Origin: an uncultured Litoreibacter sp.
GTDB lineage: Bacteria; Pseudomonadota; Alphaproteobacteria; Rhodobacterales; Rhodobacteraceae
NCBI GenBank assembly: GCA_947494645.1
Contig: CANLVO010000002.1
Location: forward strand, 738,359 to 802,358
DNA: 64,000 nt
Direction of reading: 5' to 3'
In this document: positions 60,852 through 64,000 of the stretch, piece after piece
How positions within the stretch are numbered: position 1 is the stretch's first letter
Layout of the letters: every line of letters starts with the position of its first letter
The notes under the pieces: generated by a model
What the model was told of the DNA's origin: nothing
The model's input: the letters and a program-made list of their open reading frames with translations, nothing else
Databases searched by the model: none
Translations under genes and position numbers: made by a program

Positions 60852-61979
60852 ATGAGCAACCGCATCAGATTAGGCATGGTCGGCGGCGGCAATGACGCCT
60901 TCATCGGCGGCGTGCACCGGATCGCATCCCGCATCGACGACCGCTTCGAGCTGGTCGCAGGCGCGCTGTCCTCAACGCCAGAAAAATCCCGCGCAAGCGG
61001 GGAGGCGCTGGGCCTGCCGCGCATCTATGACGACTACAAGAAAATGGCGATCCGCGAGGCGCGGCTGAAAAATGGCATCCAGGCTGTCTCCATCGTGACG
61101 CCCAACCATGTTCATTACGCCGCCGCCCGCGAGTTTCTCAAACGCGGCATCCATGTGATCTGCGACAAGCCGCTGACCTCGACGCTGGCCGATGCCAAGA
61201 AACTCGCCAAAGCCGCGGAAAGCGCGGATGCGCTCTTCATCCTGACGCATAACTACACCGGCTACCCGATGGTCCGCCAAGCCCGCGCGATGGTGGCAAA
61301 TGGCGAGATCGGCACCATTCGCGTCGTGCAGGTCGAATACCCGCAAGACTGGCTGACCCAGCATGAGGATTTCAAACAGGCCGAATGGCGCACCGATCCC
61401 GCGCGCTCCGGCGCAGGCGGCTCAACGGGCGATATCGGCACCCATGCCCATAACCTCGCGCGGTTCGTCACCGGGCTCGAGGTCGAAAGCCTCGCCGCCG
61501 ATCTCGACGCGTTCGTGCCGGGCCGTCAGGTCGATGACAACGGCCACGTCATGCTGCGCTTTGAAGGTGGGGCCAAGGGGATGCTCTGGTGCTCGCAAGT
61601 CGCCCCCGGCAACGAGAACGCGTTGCGCATCCGGGTCTACGGCGACAAGGGCGGTCTCGAATGGGCGCAAGAGGATCCAAACTACCTCTGGTTCACGCCC
61701 TTTGGCGAACCCAAACGTCTGATCACCCGCAACGGCGCCGGGGCCGGCGATGCCGCCACCCGCGTCAGCCGCATCCCGCCCGGTCACCCCGAAGGCTATC
61801 TCGAGGGTTTTGCCAATATCTACTCCGAGGCGGCAGAGGCGATCACCGCCCACGCGGCGGGCCAACCGCTGCCCGAGGGCGTGATCTATCCCACCATCGA
61901 TGACGGGTTGCGGGGCGTCGCATTCATCGACGCTTGCGTGCGGTCATCCGCGCGAAACGCGGCTTGGGTGACCCTCTAA
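60852..61979 (+). CDS. Gfo/Idh/MocA family oxidoreductase
   Basis: A 375-residue NAD(P)-dependent sugar or polyol dehydrogenase. The N-terminal Rossmann fold starts 'LGMVGGGNDAFIGGVHRIA'; the catalytic Lys is in 'VICDKPLTSTLADAKKL' (DKP in place of the usual EKP). The substrate domain has 'GGSTGDIGTHAHNLARFVTGLE' with the Asp/His pair typical of the family. An AAAGGAG ribosome site precedes the ATG. It is the last gene of the operon. Confidence 0.92.
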   Translation: MSNRIRLGMVGGGNDAFIGGVHRIASRIDDRFELVAGALSSTPEKSRASGEALGLPRIYDDYKKMAIREARLKNGIQAVSIVTPNHVHYAAAREFLKRGIHVICDKPLTSTLADAKKLAKAAESADALFILTHNYTGYPMVRQARAMVANGEIGTIRVVQVEYPQDWLTQHEDFKQAEWRTDPARSGAGGSTGDIGTHAHNLARFVTGLEVESLAADLDAFVPGRQVDDNGHVMLRFEGGAKGMLWCSQVAPGNENALRIRVYGDKGGLEWAQEDPNYLWFTPFGEPKRLITRNGAGAGDAATRVSRIPPGHPEGYLEGFANIYSEAAEAITAHAAGQPLPEGVIYPTIDDGLRGVAFIDACVRSSARNAAWVTL

Positions 61980-62075
61980 CGACGTCCCAGTTTTCGGCAT
62001 CGTACCCCGCGCTCCGGTTCGCTCTGACTGAGCGGGCCGGGGCGCCCGAATTTTACCGGCTGTTAACCAAGAATT

Positions 62076-62117
62076 TTTGTACAAATTGGGTTTTGGCCCC
62101 AAAAGTTTTGTACAAAA
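62076..62117. promoter_or_regulatory. Twin TTTGTACAAA palindromes in the convergent gap
   Basis: TTTGTACAAA occurs at 62076-62085 and 62107-62116 (the latter part of the 12-bp TTTTGTACAAAA), 31 bp apart, with TTTTGGCCCCAAAA between them. The region can also fold as a nested hairpin because GTACAAA pairs with TTTGTAC. It lies between two convergent 3' ends, so a bidirectional terminator is as likely as an operator pair. Confidence 0.45.
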
Positions 62118-62146
62118 CGCCGGAAACTCTGAAAATTAACCTCGGC

Positions 62147-63508
62147 TTAAGCGTTTGCCGCCGCCTGCACGCCCACCTCCAGCGCGCTCAGAAGTGTCTC
62201 AATTTCAGCCTCTTCAATCACCAGCGGAGGTGACATCAAGAGGTTGTTCCCACCAATCCGCACCATGGCCCCGGCCTCATAGGTGGCCTCAAACGCCGCC
62301 TTCAATGTCGCCGGGGATGCAGGCGTTTTGGCCGCGCTGTCAGAGATAAATTCCAGCCCGCACATCAATCCATGCCCGCCCCGCACGTCACCGATGACGT
62401 CGTATTTATCCTTTAATTTCAATAGCCCAGCGTAGAACTGATCGCCCCGCGCCGCCGCGGTCTCGTTGATTTTCAAGCGCTGACTTTCGCGAATGCAGGC
62501 CAGTGCGGCAGCGGCTCCGACCGGGTGGGCAGAGTAGGTATAGCCATGAAAAATGCTCGCCGCATCCGGATCACCTGTCTCGAACACCTCCGCAAACGCC
62601 TCCGAAACCATGCAGGCCCCGAACGGGAAGTAGCCAGACGTGATCCCCTTGGCCATCGTCATCATATCCGGCTTGACCCCCCAATGCCGCGACCCCGACC
62701 AGTCTCCAGTGCGCCCAAACCCGGTGATTACCTCGTCTGCGATCAGCAAAACCCCATATTTTTCAGTAAGTTGCCGCATCGCAGGCATATAGTGTTCAGG
62801 CGGCACGATCACCCCACCAGCACCCTGAATGGGCTCCATGATGAAGGCCGCAATTGTGTTGGGCCCCTGAAATTCGATCTCGTCTATCGCCGCTTTCACG
62901 CAAAGATCGCCCAGCTTTTTGGGGTCGGTCTCATCGAACGGGTTGCGGTAGGCATAAGGCGTCGGCAGGTGAAAACAGCCCGGCATCAGAGGCTCGTAAT
63001 TGATGCGGAACCTGTTGTTTCCATTGACAGAAGCGCCACCAAAATGGGTGCCGTGATAGCCCTTTTTCAAAGACAGGAATTTGGTCCGCGTGGGCTCCCC
63101 TTTGATCTTGTGATACTGCCGCGCCAGCCGCAAAGCGGTCTCCACCGCGTCCGACCCACCCGAGGTGAAAAATGCCCGTGCCATCCCATCCGGCGCAAAC
63201 ATCTCGCGCAGCTCGTAGCTTAGCTCGATCGCAGGCTCGTTCGTAGTACCTCCGAAGGCGGAATAGTAAGGCAGAACAGTGACTTGCTTGGCGATAGCCT
63301 CTTGGATTGGTGTGCAGGAATAACCCACGTTGACGCACCACAAACCGCCAACCCCGTCGATGACCGTGTTGCCGTCACTGTCCGTAATCGAAGACCCCTG
63401 AGCCGTACGAATAATGCGCGGAGGATGTTCCTGCATCGCACCGGGATGTGCCATAGGATGCCAAAGATGGCGGGCGTTGTTCTCGCTCAGAAAATTATCG
63501 TCTTTCAT
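62147..63508 (-). CDS. Class III PLP-dependent aminotransferase (omega-transaminase type)
   Basis: A 453-residue aminotransferase with 'HLWHPMAHPG' at the start, 'FFTSGGSDAVETALRLARQY', 'GYHGTHFGGASVNGN', cofactor Asp in 'LLIADEVITGFGRTG' and Schiff-base Lys in 'TMAKGITSGYFPFGACM'. The block 'VLPYYSAFGGTTNEPAIELS' is common in enzymes using pyruvate as acceptor with diamines, beta-alanine or taurine. ATG 63508 gives the conserved N-terminus; a GTG at 63613 would add 35 unusual residues. It faces the sugar operon convergently and is divergent from the S49 peptidase. Confidence 0.9.
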   Translation of the reverse strand: MKDDNFLSENNARHLWHPMAHPGAMQEHPPRIIRTAQGSSITDSDGNTVIDGVGGLWCVNVGYSCTPIQEAIAKQVTVLPYYSAFGGTTNEPAIELSYELREMFAPDGMARAFFTSGGSDAVETALRLARQYHKIKGEPTRTKFLSLKKGYHGTHFGGASVNGNNRFRINYEPLMPGCFHLPTPYAYRNPFDETDPKKLGDLCVKAAIDEIEFQGPNTIAAFIMEPIQGAGGVIVPPEHYMPAMRQLTEKYGVLLIADEVITGFGRTGDWSGSRHWGVKPDMMTMAKGITSGYFPFGACMVSEAFAEVFETGDPDAASIFHGYTYSAHPVGAAAALACIRESQRLKINETAAARGDQFYAGLLKLKDKYDVIGDVRGGHGLMCGLEFISDSAAKTPASPATLKAAFEATYEAGAMVRIGGNNLLMSPPLVIEEAEIETLLSALEVGVQAAANA

Positions 63509-63630
63509 GATCCACCTTTCGGTCCCAATTTGAAGCTCAGCGTGGGATAAGTCTGTTCCTGCTGCAAGCCCGTTTCCGACATTGCGCCGCTCCCCTTGTT
63601 TACTGGGGGGCACCCCTCTACATCACACCC

Positions 63631-64000
63631 ATGAAACGCTTCATTCCCTTTGTAAAATCTGACCCAATGGTGGCCGTCTTGCGGCTAAACGGCGTGATCG
63701 CATCGGGCGGTCGCGGCCAGACGTTGAACGATGCGGGCCTCGCGCCTTTGATGGAAAAAGCTTTTCGCAAGGGCAAGCCAAACGCCGTCGCCTTGGTAAT
63801 CAATTCGCCCGGTGGAAGCCCTGTTCAATCGTCGCTTATCGGAGCGCGGATCAGACGCCTTGCTGAAGAAAATGATGTAAAAACATATGCTTTCGTGGAG
63901 GACGTGGCGGCCTCGGGTGGCTATTGGTTGGCCGCAAGCGCGGATGAGATCTGGGTCGATAACAGCTCTATCGTAGGCTCCATCGGTGTGATCTCTGCCA
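63631..64000 (+). CDS. S49 family peptidase (SppA/SohB-like), 3' truncated
   Basis: The first 123 codons of a serine protease of family S49, which degrades signal peptides or membrane proteins. 'ALVINSPGGSPVQSSLIGARIRRLAEE' is the oxyanion region and 'VEDVAASGGYWLAASAD' contains the nucleophile Ser; the catalytic Lys would lie beyond the window. The start 'MKRFIPFVKSDPMVAVLRLNG' lacks a long transmembrane helix, so it resembles the short cytosolic or peripheral forms. The gene continues past the right edge. Confidence 0.9.
   Translation, partial: MKRFIPFVKSDPMVAVLRLNGVIASGGRGQTLNDAGLAPLMEKAFRKGKPNAVALVINSPGGSPVQSSLIGARIRRLAEENDVKTYAFVEDVAASGGYWLAASADEIWVDNSSIVGSIGVISA

Noticed and set aside
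1-64000. Mobile elements, prophage genes or integration sites
   Set aside because: No transposase, integrase, phage structural gene or long terminal repeat was recognised; only the palindromic element at 53194-53341 looks repeat-like.

Overview
The window looks like a chromosomal segment of a marine alphaproteobacterium of the Roseobacter/Rhodobacteraceae type. The evidence is the high-GC coding style, the senC-regA pair followed by ahcY, the hemD-mic60-hemY cluster, two TRAP transporters, a form II CO-dehydrogenase-like set and a large ABC/sugar operon. I saw no transposase, integrase, phage gene or CRISPR array. The identification is inferred from gene content and protein resemblance; no search was run.

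Region 1 (1-13.2 kb) is mostly core genome. It holds a truncated SCO1/SenC gene, the redox response regulator RegA, a small lipoprotein, two tandem very small minus-strand ORFs, a LysR regulator, GNAT and HD-domain genes, ahcY, an extensin-like protein and a DUF2853 protein. A minus-strand tsaD-gpsA-EVE operon stands back to back with hemD, mic60 (mitofilin-like) and hemY, followed by tRNA-Thr(CGU).

Region 2 (13.2-31.6 kb) is regulatory and catabolic. A small outer-membrane barrel is followed by a FixJ-type regulator and dCache histidine kinase, a class III aminotransferase, and a TAXI-TRAP transporter with a universal stress protein. Next comes a divergent locus: one arm (minus) is a YciI-like gene, a GntR regulator and malonyl-CoA synthetase; the other (plus) is a FAH-family hydrolase, a RutE-like nitroreductase, an OsmC protein, a DctPQM TRAP transporter, an intradiol (hydroxyquinol/catechol-type) dioxygenase and a VOC protein. 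A 14-bp perfect palindrome lies between the two arms. Together they look like uptake and ring cleavage of an unassigned aromatic compound.

Region 3 (31.6-43.5 kb) is the most unusual part: a 2617-residue exported repeat protein followed 1 nt later by a 1210-residue outer-membrane beta-barrel protein. The giant carries a CshA-like module, five long DUF11-type repeats, three short repeats, two further DUF11-like modules, an SdrD B-like module and a basic, OmpA-like C-terminus. Each of the eight repeats ends with a C-x7-C pair. I propose a two-component surface fibre/anchor system.

Region 4 (43.5-50.6 kb) holds L-idonate/gluconate genes (idnD divergent from idnO-gntK, with a GntR/IdnR-like operator) and a form II CODH-like operon (coxG-coxS-small secreted protein-coxL-coxM).

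Region 5 (50.6-62 kb) is one long carbohydrate/polyol operon: binding protein, two permeases, a small two-helix membrane protein, a VOC gene that looks inserted, two ATPases, a fused DhaK-DhaL ketose kinase, a LacI regulator, a TIM-barrel isomerase-like enzyme and a Gfo/Idh/MocA dehydrogenase. Two LacI-style palindromes 30 bp apart precede it, and a 148-nt palindromic element separates the two permease genes. The window closes with a second class III aminotransferase and the start of an S49 peptidase.
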